Part shown: positions 34,449-44,888 of the stretch, in pieces | How positions within the stretch are numbered: the stretch's first letter is position 1 | How the letters are laid out: each line of letters opens with the position of its first letter | Source: Phocoena phocoena | Lineage: Eukaryota > Chordata > Mammalia > Artiodactyla > Phocoenidae | Assembly (NCBI RefSeq): GCF_963924675.1 | Contig: NC_089234.1 | Coordinates: 64,267,588 to 64,331,587 of the forward strand | Reading direction: 5' to 3' | DNA length: 64,000 bases | The notes under the pieces: generated by a model | Told to the model about the DNA's origin: nothing | Database searches by the model: none | Seen by the model: the letters and a program-made list of their open reading frames with translations, nothing else | Translations under genes and position numbers: made by a program

Positions 34449-37400
34449 TTAAATTCCATATATATGTGTTAGCATACGGTATTTGTCTTTGTCTTTCTGA
34501 CTTACTTCACTCTGTATGACAGACTCTAGGTCTATCCATCTCATTACAAATAACTCAATTTCATTTCTTTTTAAGGCTGAGTAATATTCCATTGTGTATA
34601 TGTGCCACATCTTCTTTATCCATTCGTCCGATGATGGGCGCTTAGGTTCTTTCCATCTCCGGGCTATTGTAAATAGAGCTGCAATGAACATTTTGGTACA
34701 TGACTCTTTTTGAATTTTGGTTTTCTCAGGGTATATGCCCAGTAGTGGGATTGCTGGGTCATATGGTAATTCTATTTGTAGTTTTTTAAGGAACCTCCAT
34801 ACTGTTCTCCATAGTGGCTGAACCAATTCACATTCCCACCAGCAGTGCAAGAGTGTCCCCTTTTCTCCACACCCTCTCCAGCATTTATTGTTTCTAGATT
34901 TTTTGATGATGGCCATTCTGACTGGTGTGAGATGATATCTCATTGTAGTTTTGATTTGCATTTCTCTAATGATTAATGATGTTGAGCATTCTTTCATGTG
35001 TTTGTTGGCATTCTGTATATCTTCTTTGGAGAAATGTCTGTTTAGGTCTTCTGCCCATTTTTGGATGGGGTTGTTTGTTTTTTTGTTATTGAGCTGCATG
35101 AGCTGCTTGTAAATTTTGGAGATTAATCCTTTGTCAGTTGCTTCATTTGCAAATGTTTTCTCCCATTCTGAGGGTTGTCTTTTGGTCTTGATTATGGTTT
35201 CCTTTGCTGTGCAAAAGCTTTGAAGTTTCATTAGGTCCCATTTGTTTATTTTTGTTTTTATTTCCATTACTCTAGGAGGTGGGTCAGAAAGGATCTTGCT
35301 GTGATTTATGTCATAGAGTGTTCTTCCTATGTTTTCCTCTAAGAGTTTGATAGTTTCTGGCCTTACATTTAGGTCTTTAATCCATTTTGAGCTTATTTTT
35401 GTGTATGGTGTTAGGGAGTGATCTAATCTCATACTTTTACATGTACCTGTCCAGTTTTCCCAGCACCATTTATTGAAGAGGCTGTCCTTTCTCCACTGTA
35501 CATTCCTGCCTCCTTTATCAAAGATAAGGTGTCCATATGTGCGTGGGTTTATCTCTGGGCTTTCTATCCTGTTCCACTGATCTATCTTTCTGTTTTTGTG
35601 CCAGTACCATACTGTCTTGATTACTGTTGCTTTGTAGTATAGTCTGAAGTCAGGGAGCCTGATTCCTCCAGCTCCTTTTTTCGTTCTCAAGATTGCTTTG
35701 GCTATTCGGGGTCTTTTGTGTTTCCATACAAATTGTGAAATTTTTTGTTCTAGTTCTGTGAAAAATGCCAGTGGTAGTTTGATAGGGATTGCATTGAATC
35801 TGTAGATTGCTTTGGGTAGTATAGTCATTTTCACAATGTTGATTCTTCCCATCCAAGAACATGGTATATCTCTCCATCTATTTGTATCATCTTTAATTTC
35901 TTTCATCAGTGTCTTATAATTTTCTGCATACAGGTCTTTCGTCTCCTTAGGTAGGTTTATTCCTAGATATTTTATTCTTTTTGTTGCAATGGTAAATGGG
36001 AGTGTTTTCTTGATTTCACTTTCAGATTTTTCATCATTAGTATATAGGAATGCCAGAGATTTCGGTGCATTAATTTTGTATCCTGCTACTTTACCAAATT
36101 CATTGATTAGCTCTAGTAGTTTTCTGGTAGCATCTTTAGGATTCTCTATGTATAGTATATCATGTCATCTGCAAACAGTGACAGCTTTACTTCTTCTTTT
36201 CCGATTTGGATTCCTTTTATTTCCTTTTCTTCTCTGATTGCTGTGGCTAAAACTTCCAAAACTATGTTGAATAAGAGTGGTGAGAGTGGGCAACCTTGTC
36301 TTGTTCCTGATCTTAGTGGAAATGGTTTCAGTTTTTCACCATTGAGGATGATGTTTGCTGTGGGCTTGTCATATATGGCCTTTATTATGTTGAGGAAAGT
36401 TCCCTCTATGCCTACTTTCTGGAGGGTTTTTATCATAAATGGGTGTTGAATTTTGTCGAAAGCTTTCTCTGCATCTATTGAAATGATCATATGGTTTTTC
36501 TCCTTCAATTTGTTAATATGGTTTATCACATTGATAGATTTGCGTATATTGAAGAATCCTTGCATTCCTGGAATAAACCCCACTTGATCATGGTGTATGA
36601 TCCTGTTAATGTGCTGTTGGATTCTGTTTGCTAGTATTTTGTTGAGGATTTTTGCATCTATGTTCATCAGTGATATTGGCCTGTAGTTTTCTTTCTTCGT
36701 GACATCCTTGTCTGGTTTTGGTATCAAGGTGATGGTGGCCTCGTAGAAGGAATTTGGGAGTGTTCCTCCCTCTGCTATATTTTGGAAGAGTTCGAGGATA
36801 GGTGTTAGCTCTTCTCTAAACGTTTGATAGAATTCACCTGTGAAGCCATCTGGTCCTGGGCTTTTGTTTGTTGGAAGATTTTTAATCACAGTTTCAATAT
36901 CAGTGCTTGTGATTGGTCTGTTCATATTTTCTATTTCTTCCTGATTCAGTCTTGGCAGGTTGTGCATTTCTAAGAATTTGTCCATTTCTTCCAGATTGTC
37001 CATTTTATTGGCATAGAGTTGCTTGTAGTAATCTCTCATGATTGTTTTTTATTTCTGCAGTGTCAGTTGTTATTTCTCCTTTCTCATTTCTAATTCTATT
37101 GATTTGAGTCTTCTCCCTTTTTTTCTTGATGAGTCTGGCTAGTGGTTTATCTATTTTGTTTATCTTCTCAAAGAACCAGCTTTTAGTTTTATTGATCTTT
37201 GCTATCGTTTCCTTTATTTCTTTTTCATTTATTTCTGATCTGATTTTTATGATTTCTTTCCTTCTGCTAGCTTTGGGGCTTTTTTGTTCTTCTTTCTCTA
37301 ATTGCTTGAGGTGCAAGGTTAGGTTGTTTATTCGAGATGTTTCTGCTTCTTAAGGTGGGCTTGTATTGCTATAAACTTCCCCCTTAGAACTGCTTTTGCT

Positions 37401-38266
37401 GCATCCCATAGGTTTTGGGTCGTTGTGTCTCCATTGTCATTTGTTTCTAGGTATTTTTTGATTTCCTTTTTGATTTCTTCAGTGATCACTTCATTATTAA
37501 GTAGTGTATTGTTTAGCCTCCATGTGTTTGTATTTTTTACAGATCTTTTCCTGTAATTGATATCTAGTCTCATGGCGTTGTGGTCAGAAAAGATACTTGA
37601 TACAATTTCAATTTTCTTAAATTTACCAAGGCTTGATTTGTGACCCAAGATATGATCTATCCTGGAGAATGTTCCATGAGCACTTGAGAAAAATGTGTAT
37701 TCTGTTGTTTTTGGATGGAGTGTCCTATAAATATCAATTAAGTCCATCTTGTTTAATGTATCCTTTAAAGCTTGTGTTTCCTTATTTATTTTCATTTTGG
37801 ATGATCTGTCCATGGGTGAAAGTGGGGTGTTAAAGTCCCCTACTATGAATGTGTTACTGTCAATTTCCCCTTTTATGGCTGTTAGTATTTGCCTTACGTA
37901 TTGAGGTGCTCCTATGTTGGGTGCATAAATATTTACAATTGTTATATCTTCTTCTTGGATCGATCCCTTGATCATTATGTAGTGTCCTTCTTTATCCCTT
38001 TTAATAGTCCTTATTTTAAAGTCTATTTTGTCTGATATGAGAATTGCTACTCCACCTTTCTTTTGGTTTCCATTTGCATGGAATATCTTTTTCCATCCCC
38101 TTACTTTCAGTCTGTATGTGTCTCTAGGTCTGAGGTGGGTCTCTTGTAGACAGCATATATAAGGGTCTTGTTTTTGTATCCATTCAGCCAATCTGTGTCT
38201 TTTGGTGGGAGCATTTAGTCCATTTACATTTAAGGTAATTATCAATATGTATGTTCCTATTCCCAT
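34449..38266 (-). pseudogene. L1 ORF2p, three frameshifts
   Basis: This encodes endonuclease plus reverse transcriptase, about 1,270 codons in total. The apurinic-like endonuclease opens with [18 protein letters not shown] and keeps the expected catalytic features: NVNG, LQETH, VGDFNTP and FSDH. The reverse transcriptase retains [47 protein letters not shown] and the catalytic FADDM. The frame is broken by a one-base loss near 37,340, a compensating shift near 37,040, and a two-base AT gain near 36,165 just after FADDM (DMIYYT). From there to 34,449 it is open, including the cysteine-rich C-terminal region ([18 protein letters not shown]). Only three indels in 3.8 kb fits a young but inactive copy. 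Confidence 0.9.
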
Positions 38267-38324
38267 TTTCTATATTGTTTTGGGTTCGTTATTATAGGTC
38301 GTTTACTTCTTTTGCGTTTCTTAT

Positions 38325-39218
38325 CTAGAGAAGTTCCTTTAGCATTTGTTGTAAAGCTGGTTTGGTGGTGCTGAACTCTCTCAGCTTTTGCTTGTCTGTA
38401 AAGGTTTTAATTTCTCCATCAAATCTGAATGAGATCCTTGCTGGGTAGAGTAGTCTTGGTTGCAGGTTTTTCTCCTTCATCACTTTCAGTATGTCCTGCC
38501 ACTCCCTTCTGGCTTGTAGGGTTTCTGCTGAGAGATCAGCTGTTAACCTTATGGGGATTCCGTTGTGTGTTATTTGTTGTTTTTCCCTTGCTGCTTTTAA
38601 TATGCTTTCTTTGTATTTAATTTTTGATAGTTTGATTAATATGTGTCTTGGTGTATTTCTCCTTGTATTTATCCTGTATGGGACTCTCTGTGCTTCCTGG
38701 ACTTGATTAACTATTTCCTTTCCCATATTAGGGAAGTTTTCAACTATAATCTCTTCAAATATTTTCTCAGTCCCTTTCTTTTTTTCTTCTTCTTCTGGAA
38801 CCCCTATAATTCGAATGTTGGTGCGTTTAATGTTGTCCCAGAGCTCTCTGAGACTGTCCTCAGTTCTTTTCATTCTTTTTCCTTTATTCTGCTCTGCAGT
38901 AGTTATTTCCACTACTTTATCTTCCAGGTCACTTATCCGTTCTTCTGCCTCAGTTATTCTGCTATTGATCCTATCTAGAGTACTTTTAATTTCATTTATT
39001 GCGTTGTTCATTGTTGCTTGTTTCATCTTTAGTTCTTGTAGGTCCTTGTTAACTGTTTCTTGCATTTTGTCCATTCTACTTCCAAGATTTTGGATCATCC
39101 TTACTATCATTATTCTGAATTCTTTTTCAGGTAGATTGCCTATTTCCTCTTCATTTGTTAGGTCTGGTGGGTTTTTATCTTGCTCCTTCATCTGCTGTGT
39201 GTTTTTCTGTCTTCTCAT
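38325..39218 (-). CDS. L1 ORF1p, intact
   Basis: This is the RNA-binding, trimer-forming chaperone of the L1 ribonucleoprotein. The open frame is 297 residues, starting MRRQKNTQQMKEQD and ending LKELL. Residues about 35-110 form a heptad-rich coiled coil (LGSRMDKMQETVNKDLQELK, ITEAEERISDLEDKV). An RRM-like domain spans about 130-215 (NIRIIGVPEEEE, then RNTPRHILIKLSKI). The C-terminal domain has IRLTADLSAETLQARREW and DKQKLREFSTTKPAL. There are no stops or frameshifts. The start was chosen as the first ATG after upstream stops; it fits the short N-terminus of cetartiodactyl ORF1. ORF2 begins about 60 bases downstream at 38,266. Its integrity suggests a relatively recent insertion. Confidence 0.9.
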   Translation of the reverse strand: MRRQKNTQQMKEQDKNPPDLTNEEEIGNLPEKEFRIMIVRMIQNLGSRMDKMQETVNKDLQELKMKQATMNNAINEIKSTLDRINSRITEAEERISDLEDKVVEITTAEQNKGKRMKRTEDSLRELWDNIKRTNIRIIGVPEEEEKKKGTEKIFEEIIVENFPNMGKEIVNQVQEAQRVPYRINTRRNTPRHILIKLSKIKYKESILKAAREKQQITHNGIPIRLTADLSAETLQARREWQDILKVMKEKNLQPRLLYPARISFRFDGEIKTFTDKQKLREFSTTKPALQQMLKELL

Positions 39219-39740
39219 TTTGCTTATGTTACTGTGTTTGGGGTCTCCTTTTTGCAGGCTGCACGTTCATAGTTCCCGTTGTTTTTGATGTCTGTCTCCA
39301 GTGGCTAAGGTTGTTTCAGCGGGTTGTGTAGGCTTCCTGGTGGAGGGGACCAGTGCCTGTGTTGTGCTGGATGAAGCTGGATCTTGTCTCTCTAGTGGGC
39401 AGGTTCACGTCTGGTGGTGTGTTTTGGGGTGTCTGTGGCCTTGTTATGATTTTAGGTAGCCTCTCTGCTAATGGGTGGGGTTGTGTTCCTGTTTTGCTAG
39501 TTGTTTGGTATAGGTTGTCCAGCACTGTGGCTTGCTGGTCGTTGAGTGAAGCTGGGTGCTGGTGTTAAGATGGAGGTCTCTGGGAGATTTCCACCGTTTA
39601 ATATTATGTGGAGCTGGGAGGTCTCTTGTTGACCAGTGTCCTGAAGTTGGCTCTCCTACCTCAGAGGCAGAGCCCTGCCTCCTGGGCTGGAGCACCAAGA
39701 GCCTTTCATCCACACGGCTCAGAATAAAAGGGAGGAAAAG

Positions 39741-40290
39741 TAGAGAGAATTATTAGAAGTATGAGGAAAGAAAGAAGGAAAGGAGGAAAGGAAGGAAGGA
39801 AGAAAGAAGCAAAGAAGGAAAGAAAGGAGGGAGGGAGGGAGGAAGGAAGGAAGGAAGGAGGGAAAGAAGGAGAAAATGTAGAGAGAATTAGTAGAAGTAT
39901 GAGGAAAGAAAGAGGGAAAGGAGGAAAGGAAGGAAGGAAGAAAGAAGCAAAGAAGGAAAGAAAGGAGGGAGGGAGGGAGGGAGGGAGGAAGGAAGGAAAG
40001 AAGGAGGGAAAGAAGGAGAAAATGTAGAGAGAATTAGTAGAAGTTTGAGGAAAGAAAGAAGGAAAGGAGGAAAGGAAGGAAGGAAGAAAGAAGGAAAGAA
40101 AGGAGGGAGGGAGGAAGGAAGGAAGGAGGGAAAGAAGGAGAAAATGTAGAGAGAATTAGTAGAAGTATGAGGAAAGAAAGAAGGAAAGGAGGAAAGGAAG
40201 GAAGGAAGAAAGAAGCAAAGAAGGAAAGAAAGGAGGGAGGGAGGGAGGGAGGAAGGGAGGAAGGAAGGAGGGAAAGAAGGAAAAAAGACA
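39741..40290. repeat. Purine-rich VNTR, four units of about 122-146 bp
   Basis: Each unit begins tagagagaattaktagaagt (k = g or t; the third copy has a t later) and continues as GGAA/GAAA-rich purine sequence. Units start at about 39,741, 39,879, 40,025 and 40,147. Length differences come mainly from ggag/gggag and ggaa runs. It sits inside the L1 5' UTR. Confidence 0.88.
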
Positions 40291-40375
40291 GAAAGAAAGA
40301 AGATACAGTAAAAATAAAATAAAGTATAATATAGTTATTGTACTAAAAAATATTTAGAAAGAAAAAAAAAAAAGA

Positions 40376-40805
40376 ACGGATAGAACCCTAGGACAAATGT
40401 TGGAAACAAAGCTATACAGAGAAAATCTTACACAGAAGCATACACAAACGCGTTCACAAAGAGAGGCAAAGGGGGAAAATTCATAAATCCTGCTCCCAGA
40501 GACCACCTCCTCAACCTGGGGTGATTCGCTGTCTAAAGGAGGGAAGGAAGGAAAGAAAGAAAGAACGAAGGTAAAGTACAATAAAGTTATTACAATTAAA
40601 ATTAATTATTAAGAAAAAAAATTTTTTTTAAAAAAAAAAACCATGGACGGATAGAGCCCTAGGACAAATGGTGGAAGCAAGAGTATACAGACAAGATCTC
40701 ACACAGAAGCATACACGCACACATTCACAAAAAGAGGAAAAGGGAAAAAAATCACAGATCTCGCTCCTAAATTCCCCCTCTTCAATTTGGGATCACTCCC
40801 TGTCT
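40376..40805. repeat. Duplicated block of about 160 bp in the L1 5' UTR
   Basis: Two diverged direct copies lie at about 40,376-40,535 and 40,645-40,805. Shared landmarks are cggatagarccctaggacaa, tcacacagaagcatacac-like text, and a tcctcaacctgggg / tcttcaatttggga segment ending near ctgtct. The period is about 270 bp, with A-rich and GGAA-rich filler between. Confidence 0.8.
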
Positions 40806-40849
40806 ATTCAGGTATTCCACAATGCAGGGCACATCAAGTTGATTGTGGA

Positions 40850-41800
40850 GCTTCAATCCGCCGCCTCCGCGGCTGCCGGGAGAGACCTCCCCCTCTCCTC
40901 CCTGCTCTCACAGCTCACAGGAGCTCAGCTTTGGATTTGGCCCTGCCTCTGCGTGTAGGTCGCTGGAGGGCGTCTGTTTTTTCGCTCAGACAGGACGGGG
41001 TTAAAGGAGCCGCTGATTCGGGGCCTCCGGCTCACTCAGGCCGGGGGTTGGGGGATGGGGGAAGGAGGGGCCCTGCGTGCGGGGCGGGCCTGCGGCGGCA
41101 GAGGCGGCGTGACGCTGCGGCAGAGGCCGGCGTGACGCTGCACCAGCCTGAGACCCGCCGTGCGTACTCCCGGGGAAGTTGTCCCTGGATCCCGGGAACC
41201 TGGCAGTGGCGGCCTGTACAGGCTCCGCGGAAGAGGGGCGCGGAGAGTGACCTGTGCTCGCACACAGCCCCCCTGGTGGCGGCAGCAGCAGCCCCAGCGT
41301 CTCCCGCCCGTCTCTGGGGTCTGCGGTTTCAGCCGCGGCTCGCGCCCGTCTCTGGGGCTCGCGCTTCCCGCCGCGGCTCGCGCCCGTCTCTGGAGTTCCT
41401 TTAAGCAGCGCTCTTAAATCCCTCTCCTCGCGCACCAGGAAACAAAGAGGGAAGAAAAAGTCTCTTGCCTCTTCGGCCGGTGCAGGCTTTTCCCCGAACT
41501 CCCTCCTGGCTAGTCGTGGCGCACCAACCCCTTCAGGCTATGCTCAAGCCGCCAACCCCAGTCCTCTCCCTGCGCTCCGTCCAAAACCGAAACCCGAGCC
41601 TCAGCTTGCAGCCCCGCCCGCCCCGGCGGGTGAGCAGACAAGCCTCTCGGGTTGGTGAGTGCCGGTCGGCACCGATCGTCTGTGCAGGAATCTCCCCGCT
41701 TTGCCCTCCGCACCCGTCGCTCTGCACCTCTCCGCAGTCCCGAAGCTCCCCCCTCCGCCTCCCGCAGTCTCCGCCCGCGGAGGGGCTTCCTAGTGTGTGG
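40850..41800. other. CpG-rich core of the L1 5' UTR
   Basis: This block of dense CpG and GC is unlike anything else in the AT-rich window apart from SINE bodies. It contains internal tandem repeats: cgcccgtctctgg recurs at 41,305, 41,343 and 41,381 (38-base period), and ggcgtgacgctg recurs near 41,106 and 41,129. Open frames of up to 205 codons here follow from the low stop-codon density of GC-rich DNA. Confidence 0.85.
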
Positions 41801-41900
41801 AAACTTTTCCTCCTTCACAGCTCCCTCCCACTGGTGCAGGTGCCGTCCTTATTCTTTTGTCTCTGTTTTTTCTTTTTTCTTTTGCCCTACCCAGGTACGT
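41626..41900 (+). promoter_or_regulatory. Cluster of + strand splice-donor-like sites in the L1 5' UTR
   Basis: Read on the + strand (antisense to the L1, sense to CTNNA3), three strong donor matches occur: CGG|GTGAGC at 41,629|41,630, TTG|GTGAGT at 41,654|41,655 and CAG|GTACGT at 41,894|41,895. Antisense L1 promoter transcripts in primates use comparable donors. Use here is untested. Confidence 0.4.
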
Positions 41901-42056
41901 GGGGAGTTTCTTGCCTTTTGGGAGGTCTGAGGTCTTCTGCCAGCCTTCAGTAGGTGTTCTGTAGGAGTTGTTCCACGTGTAGATGTATTTCTGGTGTATC
42001 CGTGAGGAGGAAGGCGATCTCCACGTCTCACTCTTCCGCCATCTTCCCCCGTCTCC

Positions 42057-42330
42057 GTTTACTAAGCATTTTGACAAAACCCAAGTGAGCCTTGATTTCT
42101 AGCACAAGAAGATGTTCTAGGCTCATTTTGTACATTTCCTGCGCTAGATCTTCAGTCAGCCTTTCCACCGAGGAGCCTGTCTTTTTAGTGGAAAATAGTA
42201 TTTAGGGAACATAATCTGTGCACCAGGTTGCCATTGTTGCCCAATTAAAAATTTTTTTGTGTGAACATAGCTAGGAAATAGATTGTTTTTTAGGAAGGGA
42301 AAAATATATAATCAGATCATACTGATATTT
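42057..42330 (-). repeat. Ancient L1 3' UTR-type repeat, right half
   Basis: Continuation of the repeat left of 33,737 (tctagcacaagaagatgttc, taggctcattttgtac, ttttagtggaaaatagtatt). Joining the two halves in family order supports a single clean insertion between them. Confidence 0.5.
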
Positions 42331-42384
42331 CCAACTCAAAATAAGATTATAGGGCTTAATTTAAAAATTTTGATTTTATATTTG

Positions 42385-43525
42385 TATATTTTTTCTTATT
42401 TATTTATATCAAAGTATAGTTGACTTACAGTGTTATATTAGTTTCAGGTGTACAACATAGTGATTCAAAAAATTTTTTTAAATATTTATTTATTTATTTA
42501 TTTATTTGGCTGTGCCAAGTCTTTGTTGCCGCACACAGGATCTTCATTGTGGCATACAGGGTCTTTAGTTGCAACATGCAGGATCTTTAGTTGCGGTGTG
42601 CAAACTCTTAGTTGTGGCACGAGGGATCTAGTTCCCTGATTAGGGATCAAACCCAGGCCCCCTGTATTGGGAGCATGGAGTGTTAGCCACTGGACCACCA
42701 GGGAAGTCCTTCAGATTTTTTATAGATTATACTCCATTTTTAGTTATTATGAAATATTGGCTATATTCCCTGTGCTGTACAATATATCTTGTAGCCCATT
42801 TATTTTATACCTAGTAGTTTGTAGCTCTTAATTTCCCATCCCTATCTTGCCCTTCCCCTGTTCCTACTGGTAACCACTAGTTTGTTCTCTGTATCTGTGG
42901 GTCTCTTTCTTTTTTGTTATAGTCACTAATTTGTTTTAAATTTTTTGATTCCACATGTAAATGATAACATACAATATTTGTCCTTCTCTGTCTGACTTAT
43001 TTCACTAAGCATAGTGCCCTCTAAGTCCATCCATGTTGTTGCAAATGGCAAAATTTCATTCTTTTTTTATGGCTGAGTAGTATTCCATTGTATTTATATA
43101 CCACATCTTCTTTATCCATTCATCTGTTGATGGACACCTAGGTTGCTTCCATACCTTGCAATTGTAAATCTGCTATGAACTTTGGGGTACATGTATCCTT
43201 TCGGATTAGTGTTTTCTTTTTCTTTGGATATATACCCAGGAGTGGAATTGCTGGATCATACGGTAGTTTTATTTTTAGTGTTTTGAGGAAACTCCATACT
43301 GTTTCCCACAGTGGCTGTACCAGTTTACATTCCCATTAACAGTGTACAAAGGTTCCCTTTCTCTACATCCTCGCCAGCATTTGTTATTTATGTTCTTTTT
43401 GATGGTAGCCATTCTGACAGGTGTTGGGTGATATCTCACTGTAGTCTTAATTTGCATTTCTCTGGTGATTAGTGATGTTGAGCATCTTTCATGTGCCTGT
43501 TGGCCATCTGTGTCTCCTTTTCTCT
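42385..43525 (-). mobile_element. 5'-truncated L1, antisense, split by a SINE
   Basis: 3' UTR (agtatagttgacttacagtg, ttcaggtgtacaacatagtg) and ORF2 end (minus strand MQIKTTVRYHPTPVRMATIK). It is interrupted by a CHR SINE at 42,475-42,709. ORF2 is degraded. Confidence 0.88.
42475..42709 (-). mobile_element. CHR-type SINE
   Basis: (tatt)n tail, body with tagttgcggtgtgcaaactc-type motifs, and head gaccaccagggaagtcc. The target copy near ttcaaaaa / ttcagatt is approximate. Confidence 0.9.
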
Positions 43526-43764
43526 TATGCTGGAAATCTTATTTCCTAATAGCATGAATATAATTATTTATTTGCTTTAGCCTAATGTGTTTATACACAT
43601 GTATGTATACATATATAATAAGAATATATATATCACACATATATAATAAGAATACTAAGTGTAGTTTAAAATTACTTTGACATTCTTTTTGTCCTGGAGG
43701 ATAACCCTCTAGGATTAGAGTAAAAATACTGTTTGTTTGTTTTTTAACTTAAAAAAAGACTTTA

Positions 43765-43925
43765 AAAAACTTTATTTTTTATTGAAGTATAGTTGTGTAC
43801 AATATTATATGTTTCAGGTGGTTCATAATTTTTGTAATTCACAGTTTTTAAAGGTTATGCTCCATTTATAGTTATAAAATATTGCTTTTATTCCCTGTGT
43901 TGTACAATATATCCTTAAAGCTTAT
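43765..43925 (-). mobile_element. L1 3' UTR fragment, antisense
   Basis: Short fragment (tattgaagtatagttgtgta, ttccctgtgttgtacaatat), a diverged relative of the L1 end just upstream. Confidence 0.7.
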
Positions 43926-44244
43926 TTTAAAAATATTGTGTTTTGAAGTTCCTTGAAATTATTTCTGAGTGTTTATGAAACTAATGTGAAATATAGTTAA
44001 GGTTTATTTTTTTTGTTTACTTCTGATTTTTCAGGATTGATTTATGAGTTAATTGCTTTTTACTTACGTAAAACATTTACGTGGCTCCAACGTCAAAACT
44101 CTAAAACTAGGTATATTCAGAGAAGTCTAGCATTCATCTCTGTCTCCTCTGCTCTGTTCTTTCCCTCGTCCCGAGGACAACAATTTTAATTTGTTTTCGG
44201 TTTATCCTTCAGGTTTTTTTTTTTTTTCTGGTTGTTATTCTTGT

Positions 44245-44715
44245 TGTTTTACTCAGCCATAAAAAGAAACGAAATTGAGTTATTTGTAGTGAGGTTGATG
44301 GACTTAGAGTCTGTCATACAGAGTGAAGTAAGTCAGAAAGAGAAAAACAAATACCGTATGCTAACGCATATATATGGAATCTAAAAAAAAAAAAGGTACT
44401 GATGAACCTAGTTGCAGGGCAGGAATAAATACGCAGACATAGAGAATGGACTTGAGGACATGGCGGGGGGAGGGGGAAGATGGGGTGAAGTGAGAGTAGC
44501 ATCTACATATATACTACCAAATGTAAAATAGATAGCTAGTGGGAAGCAGCAGCAGGGAGATCAGCTCGGTGCTTTGCGATGACCTAGAGGGGTGGGATAG
44601 GGAGGGTGGGAGGGAGGGGATATGGGGATATATGTATGTATATGGCTGATTCACTTTGTTGTACAACAGAAACTAACACAGTATTATGAAGCAATTATAC
44701 TCTAATAAAGAAGTA
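44245..44715 (+). mobile_element. 5'-truncated L1, sense orientation
   Basis: End of ORF2 and 3' UTR on the + strand (tactcagccataaaaagaaa, gagtgaagtaagtcagaaag, tagaggggtgggatagggag) with AATAAA near 44,703 and an A-tail at 44,719-44,728. It is one of the few relatively young L1 pieces in the same orientation as CTNNA3. Confidence 0.88.
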
Positions 44716-44845
44716 TTTAAAAAAAAAAGAAAGTATAAGCAAGAATGCAAGCCTTTTTGCAGTCACAGCTTTCTTATGTAAAGGTAGTATAACTCCTCTG
44801 TTTCCTTCATTAATCCTTATTCATATACACTTTTTGGTTCCTCTC

Positions 44846-44888
44846 CTTTCTTCTCTTTCTCTCCCTCTCTCTCTCTTTTTTTTTTTTG
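44846..44888. repeat. (CT)n / T-rich simple repeat
   Basis: ctctccctctctctctcttt running into a T-run. Confidence 0.9.

Larger units (their letters stand above)
33737..42056 (-). mobile_element. Near-full-length L1 with 3' transduction, antisense to CTNNA3
   Basis: An 8.3-kb LINE-1 lies on the minus strand. Its 5' end is at 42,056 (minus strand begins near gggggaagatggcggaagag) and its second poly(A) is the T-run at 33,737-33,755. The same 11 bases, gtttactaagc, flank it at 33,726-33,736 and 42,057-42,067 as a target-site duplication. An older L1 3' UTR-type repeat is interrupted exactly there and resumes after 42,067, independently confirming the boundaries. From the 5' end it contains a 2.8-kb 5' UTR, an intact ORF1 and a frameshifted ORF2. 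A 3' UTR follows, ending in a first A-tail (T-run 34,068-34,083), and then an extra segment of about 310 bp before the second A-tail. Confidence 0.9.
39219..42056 (-). promoter_or_regulatory. L1 5' UTR and promoter region
   Basis: This is the 2.8 kb between ORF1 and the 5' end of the element. In L1 sense order it holds a GC/CpG-rich core (about 40,850-41,800), a duplicated block (40,376-40,805) and a pyrimidine-rich VNTR (purine-rich on +, 39,741-40,290), then about 500 bp leading to ORF1. By analogy with other mammalian L1s the CpG core is the likely internal pol II promoter. No activity can be inferred for this copy. Confidence 0.75.

Noticed and set aside
34449..35906. 485-codon open frame as a separate host gene
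   Set aside because: It is the C-terminal part of the L1 ORF2, with reverse transcriptase thumb and Cys-rich region.
38815..39288. 157-codon + strand open frame
   Set aside because: It is the reverse of the intact L1 ORF1 and its composition is that of an antisense shadow.
39741..40290. CRISPR-like array of direct repeats
   Set aside because: Units are tandem, purine-rich, with no unique spacers, and lie in a mammalian L1.
40787..41404. 205-codon + strand open frame (and overlapping 134- to 162-codon frames) in GC-rich DNA
   Set aside because: Lies in the CpG-rich L1 5' UTR, where low stop density gives long chance frames on all strands. It is low in complexity and shows no known domain. 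An ORF0-like role is not supported by sequence.
41001..41435. 144-codon minus-strand open frame
   Set aside because: Same CpG-rich block; Arg/Pro/Ala-rich composition with no domain.
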